A stretch of 64,000 nucleotides of DNA. It comes from Medicago truncatula (taxonomy: Eukaryota; Streptophyta; Magnoliopsida; Fabales; Fabaceae). The position numbers and the translations under genes were made by a program. The notes beneath the pieces are model-generated. The model was not told where the DNA came from, did not search any database, and saw only the letters and a program-made list of their open reading frames with translations. Numbering within the stretch: the stretch's first letter is position 1; every line of letters begins with the position of its first letter. Positions 40,168-51,366 of this stretch are shown in pieces. Where the stretch lies: assembly GCF_003473485.1 (NCBI RefSeq), contig NC_053048.1, forward strand, positions 44,450,755-44,514,754, read 5' to 3'.

Positions 40168-41615
40168 GTGTGATAAAATATCAACCAATCAAAATGTAAT
40201 ATACAAAATGTAACATTCAATGTCAAATAAATAAGTCAATTTATTTTAGGAAAAATTACATTAAATGACATTTATCTTATTTATTTGTAACACATTAGTC
40301 CTTTATCTTTTTTTTTGGTTCCATTTAGGTCATTTATCTATTAAAATGTGCACAAGTTAATCCTTTTCTTCATTTTTCTATTAAAAAAACATGAAAATAT
40401 TAATTTTATTAATAACTTTGTTTTATGAAATATTTTTTAATAAATAAATTCATAAACCCTATAAACATTTCATCCTCGTATTCATCATCTTCATCTTTTT
40501 TCTTAAATCAAAAAAATTGTCCATCCAAATAAACCTTCAAATTCCTTAAATATTTTCGCTTCCATCTTCTTCTAAACACAAAATTCAAAATCCCCAAATT
40601 TCATAAACCCTAATTTTACCAAACCGATAAATTTAGATTTTGGATTTAAAGGAAAAAAAAATCTCACAATTTGGATAGTGAACCTCTCATGTTTGAGTGC
40701 TCAAGCATAGTTTTAGTAAAGATCATCACAGCTTAGATCTTGTAATTTTCTCATCAAATACAATCATCACTTTCCCTATAGCTTTCCTATCTCTGATGGT
40801 AGTGAAGGCGAGGTTGGCCTGCAACAATAAGACTGATGGTAGTGAAGGCAAGGTTGGCCTGCAACAATAAGAAATTGTTATACCATTGTATAGCACTGGT
40901 CCAAAATCCAAAAAGGTTAAGAATCTAAAAAGTTAAACAACTAGCTTATATGCACAATCATCGTCAAATTCACATCAAACACCATTATAATCAAATTTCA
41001 TAGAAAACAAGAAACTCGATACTTTGAATTCTCGGTTTCTTTCTTTAAATCCAAAATTCATATTTATGGGTTTGGCAAACTTAGGGTTTATAAAATTTGA
41101 GTATTTTGAATTTTGTGTTTAGAAGAAGATGGAAGTGGAAATATTTAAGGAATTTGAATGTATATTTGGATGGACAATTTTTTCGATTTAAGGAAGAAGA
41201 TGAAGATGATGAATACGAGGATGAAATGTTCATAGGGTTTATGAATTTATTTATTTTTATTAAAAAATATTTTATAAAATTAATATTTTCATGTTTTTTT
41301 AATAGAAAAATGAAGAAAAGGATTAACTTGTGCATATTTTAATAGATAAAGGATCTAAATGGAAAAAAAGAAGATAAAAGACTAATGTGTTACAAATAAA
41401 TAAGATAAAAGACCTTTAGTGTTATATGATGGGTTGAATTTGATGTGAAATTTTAATTGTTGCAAGACCTATAATGTAAATTAATTAAGATTGAATACCT
41501 AAATATATAATTAAATTAAATGTTACCTTAGGATTAAAATTGATTTTTTTTTTTATAGAAAAATTGGCTCATTTATTTGTTAGATTTGTATATTACATTT
41601 TGATTGGTTGATATC
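40168..41615. mobile_element. Long-arm foldback element upstream of SDR gene 1
   Basis: The two arms are inverted copies about 400-490 bases long. Left arm phrases such as ATCAACCAATCAAAATGTAA, TTATCTTATTTATTTGTAAC, ATCCTTTTCTTCATTTTTCT and CTAAACACAAAATTCAAAAT recur reverse-complemented in the right arm. The left arm is about 40,168-40,655 and the right about 41,033-41,615. The right arm has roughly 100-180 extra bases near 41,430-41,540. The loop (40,660-41,030) contains a 40 bp tandem duplication (GATGGTAGTGAAGGC, 40,795 and 40,835). No transposase is present. No certain target duplication was found; a Mutator-type foldback is possible. Confidence 0.8.
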
Positions 41616-41979
41616 TTGAAAGGGTAAATACCCCCTAAACAAGAGAGGGTTATCTAGGCCTCACCGATAAACCCTCATGACATATTTCTAAGAAGAAGAA
41701 AAAAAAAACATTTTTAGATTTATTAAATAATTAATATATTTATGATTCATTGAATAATCAATGTATTTAGTTTAAATATAAACTAAATACATTAGTTATT
41801 CAAAGAATCTAAAAATATGTTTGACTTATAAATGTGATCGGAAAAACTACTTTATAGGTCAAATGCATCCGGCCTTTTAAGTTTTGCAATTTTCGTGAGT
41901 TAGTCTTTAAGTTTTATAAAATTTAAATAAGTCCGCAGTTTATAAATTTATCGGTATCCGTTTAAAAGACTATGATGTG

Positions 41980-42081
41980 TCCTCGTGAGCTTTCCTCAGT
42001 TGGTATGGACAATGCATAATATATGCAAGGTCGGGGGTTCGAATCCCGGCCACCACAAAAAAAAAAAAAAAAAAAAAAAAA
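41980..42081 (+). mobile_element. tRNA-derived SINE with 11 bp target-site duplication
   Basis: The head CGTGAGCTTTCCTCAGTTGG (box A) and GGGGTTCGAATCCCGG (box B) are followed by CCACC and a long poly(A). The direct repeat ACTATGATGTG flanks it (41,969-41,979 and 42,082-42,092). The intact box B and long A tail suggest a younger copy than the relative at 22,851. Confidence 0.92.
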
Positions 42082-42289
42082 ACTATGATGTGCCTGTTAA
42101 CTTGCTGAATAGAAATGAAACACTATGTTAATGTCTTTCTTTGATCGACTATATACTCGTCATATCTCAGTCATAACTTCATCTATCGCCCTACGTACAT
42201 CTCCCATTTCTCGGAGATAACGAGAGATCCACTCTATTCTCTAAACTCCAATGTCTCGCTTAGTTAGCTAATAGAGTTGTATTAAGTTC

Positions 42290-42800
42290 TCGCAATGCTT
42301 GCGATTTGTGAATTAGGTCCTATGGAACTTAAATGTGATAATCAGTCGGCATTGCATTTTCATCAAATCCAGTTTTTCATGGGAGGACTAAACACATAGA
42401 AGTTGATTGTCACTTTATCAGAAAGAAGGTCCTTTCCGACATCATTAAAACCTCTTTTGTAAGCTCCAATGATCACTTATCCGATATCTTCACTAAAACT
42501 CTACGGGGACCTTAGATTGATTATATATGTAACAAGTTGAATGCATATGATATATATGCTCCTACTTGAGGGAGAGTGTTGATTATTCTCTATTTATCAT
42601 GGTTGATTTAGTTTCATTATTTTGTTTTATTGAGATATTCTCTCGTGTATATAAGTTTGTATGCATCATTGTAATAAACAAGCCATTCATTCAAAATCGT
42701 TTAAGTGATTGCAATTGCAAATTTAATTGGATGGCTCGCAACTGGCATATAGAAGTGCCTCTATCCACATCTCTTACAAAAACAAAAATATATATCTAAC
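42290..42800 (+). mobile_element. Ty1/copia retrotransposon fossil: RNase H end plus LTR
   Basis: The left part (about 42,290-42,560) resembles the end of the copia pol region, in and after RNase H. A purine-rich tract follows, then an LTR-like segment starting TGTTGATT at 42,577 and ending about 42,800. The rest of the element is missing. It is an old, broken remnant. Confidence 0.75.
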
Positions 42801-43075
42801 GCTTCCTAGATCAAAAGATCAATCTCAAATTGCACATCGGAGAAGCATTAAGTGTAAAAGTAAAGACATCGATATAATGAAATAGGATTTTGTACATATT
42901 AGTTAGAGAAAATATTTAGATTATTAGGTTTATAACCAATATATACTCAATCCCAACACCAAAAGATTAGCTACACATGATGAATAACATACAAGACGTG
43001 GTGTTGCATCAACAACCTATATCTACAAGCTTTCGACATTCCTACCTTGTTTCTACTCACTCTCTCTAAAATTTG

Positions 43076-43940
43076 GTGGCGTTTACGGTAGGAGATGTGA
43101 ATAGGTCTCCTACCATAGGAGACTTAACTTCTTCTTGTTTTTTTTTTGCAAAATTGATGTCAACCATTGGATGTACTTGAAATTTTTTGAAGACCATGGT
43201 ATTATCATACTCTCTCAACACTACATTCTTTTTACATTCCATCATCATTCTCTCTCCCCCTCCATGTTTTTGATTACCCGCCCACCACCGCCACCAACAG
43301 CAGCCTTTCATGGTTTTTTTAACTCATCCTTTCTCTGTCAAACACGTTGATCTTCAACAGATTTCTCTGTCAAATGTTGACACCGACCTTCTTCTTCCAT
43401 GTATTTGGATCCAAAATGAAAAAAAAAATATTACAATCAATTGTTAGATCTGTTTTCTGCAAAGCATTCACATTCTTCTCTTTCTCTGTCGTTAGAATTG
43501 TTGAGAGTTTAAAATCGTTGAGAGGAACAAAGGGGTGAACTGAACAATATTTGGATATAATAATAATAATAATCAATATTCATTCTAAGATCTAAAGAAC
43601 TATGAGTTCCTTCATCACCTTATGACCATACTGTTCTTCCTTCTCAAACTCACCCTCTTGAATTGTAGGAAGATATCCCATTAGAGTATAAGCATGTGTT
43701 TGTTTTTGTTGTCTTTAGAAATTATTTTGGGTAATAAGCATCCAAATCTAGTGATGTTTATTGTTGTGATGAAACGCTATTACAAAGGGGTGAATTGAAC
43801 AACAAATTTGGAAAAATATGGTGTAAAACATCCATAATAGTTAAGATAGACCTTCATAATCTAATGATTGTCATCCATTTTACAAAAAAAAAAAAAAAAA
43901 AGTTAAGTCTCCTACTGTAAGAGACCTAAAGCCTTTGCCC
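43076..43940. mobile_element. Mutator-like non-autonomous element, 865 bp, with 9 bp TSD
   Basis: An exact 9 bp direct repeat TAAAATTTG flanks it (43,067-43,075 and 43,941-43,949), the Mutator length. Inverted ends share GGTCTC and a longer internal match, TAGGAGACTTAAC, in both arms. The interior contains a C-rich tract (CGCCCACCACCGCCACC near 43,278) and no transposase. The C-rich part could be captured host sequence, but I cannot name a source. Confidence 0.75.
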
Positions 43941-43949
43941 TAAAATTTG

Positions 43950-44907
43950 CTATAAGATTGAATGTGTAAGAATGAGGTTGCAAACCTCCATTTATAGTTT
44001 CCAAAATTGAATTTTCGTATATCGAGTGTATTGCTTGTTGGACAAATAATTGTTTCTTCCCCAATAAAATTATGTCATGTTAGCCAAGTGCACATCTGCA
44101 GTTAATTTCTACCGTGTCTTTACTGAGCCAAAGACACTATATGTCGAAACAAGCATGATAATTCACAATTTGGTAGTGTCTTGCAATAACGATCATTCCC
44201 TTGAAAAGCATCAATGCTTTAATTTTGTGATTTGTTAGATTTAAAATTAACATAAAATTAAAATTTGATCTTAAAATGTGTTATATATTAATGTAAATAT
44301 GGGTATATTATGGGTTCAGTGAGACCTATTTTATAATCATTGGTGGGTTGTATAGATATTTAAAAAATATAGTTGAGTTGTTTAAATAATTGAGATTTAG
44401 GAAGTAAAAAAAAGAAAATTAGTGTGGTCTATTTGTGCCACCAAATTGGATATCTTGAATATGTATTAGCTCTTAGATCGTCTCGCCAACTGTTTTCTTC
44501 GTTGGGAGAGTTGTCGGCTTAGTCAGGTAGGACTTTTGAACCGTCATTACTCGTTAGACGAGCCACATGCTTTGCTCGGCATGCTTTAAAATCTAAAATT
44601 TATATACAAACATAGATGGAAAACATGAATTTGAAGATTGAAAGATGATAAAAAAAGAAAATCATGGATTTTTTATTTATTTTTTTTAAGGGAAGAAAAT
44701 CATGGATTTGAAACTTTTAAGTAGAGTGATAAAAAGATAAATCATTGTCTGAAATGAAGTGGAGAGATCATAAATGAAATTCTAACTTTTAAGTACATTG
44801 ATACTTGTAACATTTTTTGTGAAAGGAAACCAATTACCATTACATACACCCTTGATGGAAGTTAAATATCCAACACAATTATTAAACCGGTGAAGAAAAA
44901 AAAAAGG
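43950..44907. other. AT-rich intergenic sequence
   Basis: No gene was recognised. A short stretch near 44,480-44,590 (TCGTCTCGCCAAC, GTTAGACGAGCC) is less AT-rich than its surroundings and unexplained. Confidence 0.4.
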
Positions 44908-46050
44908 CTTAAACTCACTTTTTTATCCCATAAATTTGCAGAAGTTACAATTTTGGTCCCCTATTAAAAAAATAGCAAAAGGGACCTCATGTCTACCTCT
45001 TTTGCAAAACGTCAATTTTGACTCAGTCAACCGTATGTGGCACACCACCTGTGTATTTATTTTTATTTTATATTTTTTTTAATTTCACGCGTATAATTAA
45101 TTAAAAAAAAAACCAAAAAAAAAAGGGTGAGTGAAACATATTTATTAATGGAATTAAGTAAATCAAAAATAAAAGAAAGAAGGAAGGGCACATGAGTGAA
45201 ACACGCACCGCCCCACCTCTCTCCCAAACAAATCAGAAACCACCAACCCCTCCTCACCTTGCCACCATTTTGTTGTCAGTCCGCCACCTCCCTCCCCAAC
45301 AAAACACACAAATTCGAGACCCGCAGAGATGGCGGTAACATGCTCGTTTTTCATTCTCAACCGTCATTCATTAATCCCTTCACATGAATTTGTGGTGAGT
45401 TTCTTATTCACATGGCTCCGGCCTTCATCAAATCATCTTCAACATTTATCAATTCATCTCCTACTTGAATCAAAACCCAGAAACACGAATTCATCTCTAA
45501 CATTTATCAATTCCACTCTTGCTTGAACTGAAAATCAGAAACCCAAAAAAGAAATGGTCCAATCTTAAAATTGAAAACCCTAAAAAATAATTTAAGAAAA
45601 CCAAAATGAGCTTCAACAACTCATAAAATTCAACTTTAAAGAAAAGATTGTTGACAAAGATGTAGAACTGAGGTTAGATGAGGTATTGGGTGTTGAGGAG
45701 TTGGTGGTTGAGGAATGGGTTGTGGTGGTAGTTTATGATTGCTGCAATATTGATGGAGGTTAGGGAGATGGTTGAGAGAGAGGAAAGGAGAAAAGAGGTG
45801 CCCTCCCATTTTTTCCTTTTCCTTTTCCATTTATTTTTATTTTATTTCATCATTATTATATTTTAATTTTATAAATACACGCGTGGTTTTTTTTAATTCA
45901 GAAAATACACTGGGACACATAGGATTGATCAGATCAAAATTGATGTTTTGCAAAAGAGGCTAAACATGGGTCACTTTTGCCATTTTTTTAATAGGGGGCC
46001 AAAATTACAACTTTTGCAAACTTAGGGATTAAAAAGTGAATTTAAGCAAA
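44908..46050. mobile_element. Foldback element with ~150-190 bp arms, 3' of SDR gene 2
   Basis: Left arm text (CTTAAACTCACTTTTTTATC, AAGTTACAATTTTGGTCCCC, CTCTTTTGCAAAACGTCAAT) reappears reverse-complemented at 45,865-46,050. The arms are separated by about 750 bases. The interior has a C-rich tract at 45,200-45,310 and ORFs of about 64 codons on both strands, none with a known domain. The interior base composition is unlike the arms, which would fit captured host sequence. Flanks are A-rich, so the target duplication cannot be read. Confidence 0.75.
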
Positions 46051-46171
46051 AAAAAACAAAAAAAAAAAAATGAAAAACTACGATTTCTAAACCTCGTATT
46101 ACACAGGACAGAACACACATCCCTATGTCTAGCTTGATATAAAAGTCCTTAAAAAGGTTGTCGTGGATGAA

Positions 46172-46954
46172 CTAAACAAAGCCACCATTGACACGAATAA
46201 TTTGAGCATTAACCCATTCACCAGAATCAGATGCCAAAAACCCAACAACAGGCGAAATATCTTTAGTCTCACCAATTCTACCAAACGGATTACTTTCTGC
46301 AATCATCTTCACCCTCTCCTCCGACTTCCCTTCTAAAAACAACTCCGTTGCAGTCGGTCCCGGCGCCACGCAATTCGCAGTAATCCCAGTCCCCTTCAGC
46401 TCCTTCGCCAGAATCTTCGTCATGGCTTCCACTCCCGCTTTCGATGCCGTGTACGCGCCGTAACCTGGCTTAAACGCCGCTGCTAGTGAAGTTGTCAGAA
46501 ATATAATTCTACCTCCACCGCCACGCTTTAACCTGTTCGCAGCTTCTTTTGCACAGAGAAACGCTCCCCTTGCGTTCACGTTCATGATACGATCGAACGT
46601 TTCAACGGTTGTGTTTGCTATAGTTGGTAACTCGGCGTCGAGGACTCCGGCTGAGTTGACTAGGATATGAACTGGTGAGTTGAAGGCTTGTTCAGCGGAG
46701 TCGAAGAGAGATTTTACACCTTCTGGATCGGATACGTCGGCGCGAACGGTTATGGCTCGTGGAGTGGTTTGATTAGCGTTGATCTCGGCGGCAACGGAGT
46801 CAGCGAGGTGGGAGTTGGAAGTGTAGTTGATGACGAGTCTTGCGCCGAGTGAAGCAAGGTGAAGTGCGATCTCTTTTCCGATTCCGCGGGAGGAGCCGGT
46901 AACGATTGCGACTCGGTCTTGAAGTGGTGGTGATTGGGGAAGTGAAGTTGCCAT
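46172..46954 (-). CDS. SDR-family NADPH-dependent aldehyde reductase-like protein (2)
   Basis: Single exon, 260 codons, and a close paralogue of the gene at 39,334-40,101, nearly identical over residues 12-60. The N-terminus carries five extra residues (MATSLPQSPPLQDRVAIV). The Rossmann motif TGSSRGIG is at 19-26, NSAG at 100-103, and the YTASK active site has Tyr168 and Lys172. Where gene 1 has Ser150, thirteen residues before the tyrosine, this protein has Thr155 followed by Ser156. The C-terminus ends VNGGFV. The foldback element at 44,908-46,050 lies just past its 3' end. Its upstream region (46,955-47,200) is unlike that of gene 1, so the two promoters differ. Confidence 0.93.
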   Translation of the reverse strand: MATSLPQSPPLQDRVAIVTGSSRGIGKEIALHLASLGARLVINYTSNSHLADSVAAEINANQTTPRAITVRADVSDPEGVKSLFDSAEQAFNSPVHILVNSAGVLDAELPTIANTTVETFDRIMNVNARGAFLCAKEAANRLKRGGGGRIIFLTTSLAAAFKPGYGAYTASKAGVEAMTKILAKELKGTGITANCVAPGPTATELFLEGKSEERVKMIAESNPFGRIGETKDISPVVGFLASDSGEWVNAQIIRVNGGFV

Positions 46955-49001
46955 GACGGTGTATGTGAGGTGAGGAATGAAAAGAATTATGTTAGATGGA
47001 TGGATCTGGCGAGGGTACTTAAATAAATGACGCGATTCAAATTTTGGAGAAAAGGTTGCGTAAGCTCATATGTCATATACTCAGGCATACATGAGAGAAG
47101 AAGACTATAAAATACAATATGAGAAGACTTTAGAAATATATTTGTTTAGCTTGAATTATATTATATTCGTTAAAATGATGCTTCTGTCATCAAGTTGTTC
47201 TATTAGGGGTACGGAGATATGTCATCTTAAATAGTGATTTTTCATTCTTAGATATTCAAGGAGTAACTATAATAGTTAAGTAGTGCTAACAACATTTTCT
47301 TTTCAATATTCTTTTCAACACTTACTTTTTAATTCACTCAAATCATAGTGGGTCTTGCACTTTAAAAATGAGTTCTACTTAAATGGATCATAAATTGATT
47401 TTATCCAATAAGAAAATGAGTGTTGAAAAAAGAGTGTTCATAGCATTCCTCAATAGTCTTTCACTATTGAAATTTTAAAATAGTTTGTGATAATTTAGTT
47501 AAAGAAATCTCTATGTTAAATTGATATGTTCATATTATTATAGTAGTCTTTAAATATACTTATTTATTGTCATATTATTCTTCATAAGCATTTACTTACT
47601 GTCATATCATTTCTTATAAGAAAATAATTATTATCAGCGTTGCACGGTTATTTTAACATCGAAAACTATTTTGACCAACAAAATGCACATTTAAAGACTA
47701 TTTTAAATTTTTGATATATTGAAGGATTATTGTGACTATTTATTATCAGTAGTGCTATATACAACGAAGCCGATTATCCCGAATGTATAACAAGACAACA
47801 ATTCACCAATGAAAAAGCAGGCTTCACGGATATCATGGGAAAGTCAATATGAAAAATGGAAGTCAACAAAAAGTCAAAAACGACTTGGTGGAAAACACAT
47901 ATCGTGATGGGTCGTGAAACTGAAATTCGCAATGAATAGCATCATTGATTTATTATACACTCAGAGACAATATTTATCCAAAATTATGTTGTGGCTTGTC
48001 CAAAATTATGGTATAATCTTAGACGATATATGGATATTAGGAATTATTGTTGGATTGATACGGTAAAACCATATTTTTCATTCAAAATATACACAAATAT
48101 ATTAAAAAATTAACATTGCATACTGAAAATAAAAGAATATACTCGAACATATAAAGTAGTAATAATATAGGTTAATATAATGTAGTAATATATAAGATTA
48201 AAAATCAACAAACAATATATGAATGCATTATATAATGCTAATAAAATAATAAATAACTGTTAAAATTTAATTTTGCGGTTAGGTTTAATTTGGTTTCGAA
48301 AAAGTTATCTAAAATTCAATCAAATCCAATCTTAACGGTTTTTACAAAAACAACATCCAAATGCATTCAAAATATTTTGGTTTTTTGTGGTTTTCGGTTC
48401 TTTTACCAATTTACGGTTTTATTTTAAATCGGTTTGAATTTGAACATCCATACATTCATCGCATGAAATGAAATAGGTTACAATTGATTGGTCCAATTAC
48501 GCACTTACCTAGGCAAATTTTTGTCAAAGATGGTCATGCAAGAAGCAAGCAAAATACATAATCTTCTTTCAATCACTCTTTTTTCCAACTTCTTTCAAAA
48601 TACTTCATCTGTCTCATAATGTGTGATCCATTTATTAAAATAAAAAATTATCTATTTGATTTTAAGACATTTATTAATTACTTATTTCCCAATTTATCTT
48701 ATAATTAATACTATAATCATAAACTCAAAATTAATATAAATCAATATATTCCGTTGTGCATGTATGATAATGGTGATTACATACTTCATTACATGATAAA
48801 TGATGTAATTTAGTAAAAAGGATCGGACCCACATGATACTTTCCTAATTAATACTTCTTTCCGAATCTCAAACATTCTTGTTGTAATGAACTCCTTTAGG
48901 TGAGCTTTCATTTTCATGTTATTTCTTAAGCTCAACGTGAGTTAAAACTTTTTGTAGTTAAAGATCAGTGATGTTATAATTAAAATTTGCATTATAATAT
49001 A
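46955..49001. other. AT-rich region upstream of SDR gene 2
   Basis: It includes the SDR promoter and a MITE-like stretch at 47,280-47,450. Between 47,460 and 49,000 I see only AT-rich sequence. Near 48,610 CTTCATCTGTCTCATAATGT resembles a Stowaway end, but no partner arm is clear. Confidence 0.4.
47280..47450. mobile_element. MITE-like element, ~170 bp
   Basis: The left arm (GTAGTGCTAACAAC, CTTTTCAACACTTACTTTTT) matches the reverse complement of the right arm (GGAATGCTATGAACAC, TTTTTCAACACTCATTTTCT). Flanking AATAGT on both sides may be part of an 8 bp duplication. It is non-coding. Confidence 0.55.
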
Positions 49002-49169
49002 GGGTTCTGTTAACCGGTGCCCTCGGAGCACTAGTTAAACATATCATAAAAGGAAACTGTTTTTGATTTTATTATAAATTAATTACATAATTTTAATGCA
49101 TTAATTATTATATAATTTCCTTTTTTATATCCTTAACCCGTGCCCCGGAAGCACCGGTTAACATTTCCC
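49002..49169. mobile_element. 168 bp MITE with 9 bp TSD
   Basis: TIRs: left GGGTTCTGTTAACCGGTGCC, reverse-complemented right GGGAAATGTTAACCGGTGCT. An exact 9 bp repeat TATAATATA flanks it (48,993-49,001 and 49,170-49,178). The duplication length suggests a Mutator-type MITE. Confidence 0.82.
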
Positions 49170-49566
49170 TATAATATATTGCAGTGTATTTAGCTCCTTT
49201 TAAACAAGTTGTTTTAACTTTGCTCTTTGAAATTTATTAGGTATGTCTGAAAACATTACGTATCTTCAGATGGTTTAACTAAGTGCAAATATACATTAAG
49301 TAATATTAGTATAGAGATGATAAAGTTTCATCGCTAGTCTTTTGAGCTCAAAAGAGGATGAAGATGGAAACTAGTTGATTTAATTTTGATAGAGATAATG
49401 ATCTTCAACATCTATTTTTTTTTTATTTTTTTTTTAAAGTTTATAGAGAAGCTTCATAGTGTTATTCTTGCATACTTTGATTTGATATATGAAGTATGAA
49501 CCCGACTAAGTAGTACTCCTATGAGAGTCATGATAATTGAGTCGAAAAAGTTATAAGGCCAAATGA

Positions 49567-50178
49567 GAATTTTTTTTTTTTTCTGCCCTTATTTAATTCC
49601 AAAAATACAAAAATGCCCTAGTTTTGAAAAAAATTGCATAAATGCCCTACTTTTCAGAATTTACTGATACCTTGCAACCCCCACTTGCGGGGTACCTTAA
49701 AAAAAATTTAAAAACTAACTACCCCGCAAGTGGGACTTGCGGCCTCCTTTTTTTTTTTTTTTTTTTTTTTAAAAAAAATTAAATAACTATAACTACACTA
49801 CACGCCTATATTTTTTTTTTTTTTTTTTAAAAATTAATAGATTGCTACGCCTGGTAGTGGATTGCGGTAGCTCCAACAAACATGGGATTCCGCAAGTGGG
49901 GGTAGCAATCTATTAATTTTAAAAAAAAAAAAAAAAATATAGGCGTGTAGTGTAGTTATAGTTATTTAATTTTTTTTTTAAAAAAAAAAAAAAAAAAAAG
50001 GAGGCCGCAAGTCCCACTTGCGGGGTAGTTAGTTTTTAAATTTTTTTTAAGGTACCCCGCAAGTGGGGGTTGCAAGGTATCAGTAAATTCTGAAAAGTAG
50101 GGCATTTATGCAATTTTTTTCAAAACTAGGGCATTTTTGTATTTTTGGAATTAAATAAGGGCAGAAAAAAAAAATTTC
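49567..50178. mobile_element. Near-perfect 612 bp hairpin element with 9 bp TSD
   Basis: Two arms of about 270 bases are almost exact inverted copies (CTGCCCTTATTTAATTCC, CCCCCACTTGCGGGGTACC, ACTACACTACACGCCTATA and their complements). They surround a ~60 base centre with TGGTAGTGGATTGCGG. The exact repeat GCCAAATGA flanks it (49,558-49,566 and 50,179-50,187). It has no coding capacity. Arm identity this high means either a recent insertion or ongoing arm correction. A transcript across it would form a long duplex. Confidence 0.9.
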
Positions 50179-50204
50179 GCCAAATGATCCCATGTTGCAG
50201 CATC

Positions 50205-50959
50205 TAGGGGTGTATATGGGTTGGGTCAACCCAAAAAATCCGTCAAACTTATCTAAAAAATTTCAGAAAAGTGGGTTGGGTTGGATGATTGGATGAATAT
50301 GGTTTTAAAAAATGAAAAACCCATAAAAAATAACGGATTTTAGGTAAAACCATACCAAACCCACTTACCAAAAAATATTCATATTTTTATTTTTATTTAC
50401 ATTTTCATAGGGAGGAAGGAGAAGAACAAAGGTTTTGGTTATAATCTTTCTATAAAAAAAAAGTTTTGGTTATAAATCATGTCTAATTTTTAAAATTGAC
50501 ATAACACATCCTCTATATTGAAAATCAAAACATGTTAGAGTTACAAATTATGATGTTTCACTTTTTAATTATTTTGAAGTTAACGCAATTTTACATCATC
50601 CAACTTTAATTTGTTGCAAGTATTTTATGATGAAATTTGTTATTTAATATTATAACTTATTATTTTATAAATATAGTGAAATAGATTACACAATTTTTTT
50701 AAGAAAATAAAAAGTTGAGTAATTTTTATGAGAAAAAAAATATGAGGACTGTAGTCATTTAATATTATAAAAAAAACAGAAAAATAATTTGGGTAACCCA
50801 CTACCCAACCAAAACCAAACCGAAAACTAGTGGGTTTGTCCAAACTCACCCATTAATATAATAGGTGGACATTCTACCTCACCCAAACCGGAATACCCTA
50901 TATGATTCGGGTATTGGGTTTGGTCAAACCCAACCCAAATCCACCCAGATGCACCCCTA
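50205..50959. mobile_element. hAT-type MITE, 755 bp, with 8 bp TSD
   Basis: The ends are TAGGGGTGTATATGGGTTGG on the left and TAGGGGTGCATCTGGGTGGA reverse-complemented on the right, with TTGGGT repeats inside both. The exact 8 bp repeat GCAGCATC flanks it (50,197-50,204 and 50,960-50,967). TAGGGGTG ends are typical of plant hAT elements. The interior is AT-rich and non-coding. It starts only 17 bases after the duplication of the preceding hairpin. Confidence 0.9.
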
Positions 50960-51366
50960 GCAGCATCCTAAGCGCATTGTAAACCGATTTCATAACTAAG
51001 TCGCGTCCTTAACTACTATTTACCACCTGAACTCTAGGCAAACCTTCTCTCATTATTTCTTGCATTTTTTTTTTGAAGGACTCATTATTTCTTGCATTGT
51101 TTGCTTCTAATTTTATTTTACATATTAAAAACCTAAAATGTTATATTTACTTGTCATTTGGAATCTTGAATAGTTACTCTTACAAAATCGGAAATATTTT
51201 GGCGTATGAACCTTGCAAGTATAATACTTTCCTTTCACTTTATTATAACGGTGTATATTTGCACACTTGCATTTCATATTCGTAACAATACATTAATAAA
51301 AATTAATTATGAATCAAACATTAAACAACTAAATTATTAAGTTAATGATATTTTAAAATTTCACCA

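Noticed and set aside
39364-40226. Several ORFs of 60-116 codons overlapping SDR gene 1
   Set aside because: The 255-codon SDR frame has all family motifs; the others are shadows.
41097-41342. 81-codon acidic ORF (EEDEDDEYEDE)
   Set aside because: It lies within the right arm of the foldback element and mirrors low-complexity sequence in the left arm.
49567-50178. Palindrome considered as a MIRNA gene or CRISPR-like array
   Set aside because: It is a single long inverted repeat with a transposon-type duplication; there are no spaced repeats, and this is a plant nuclear genome.
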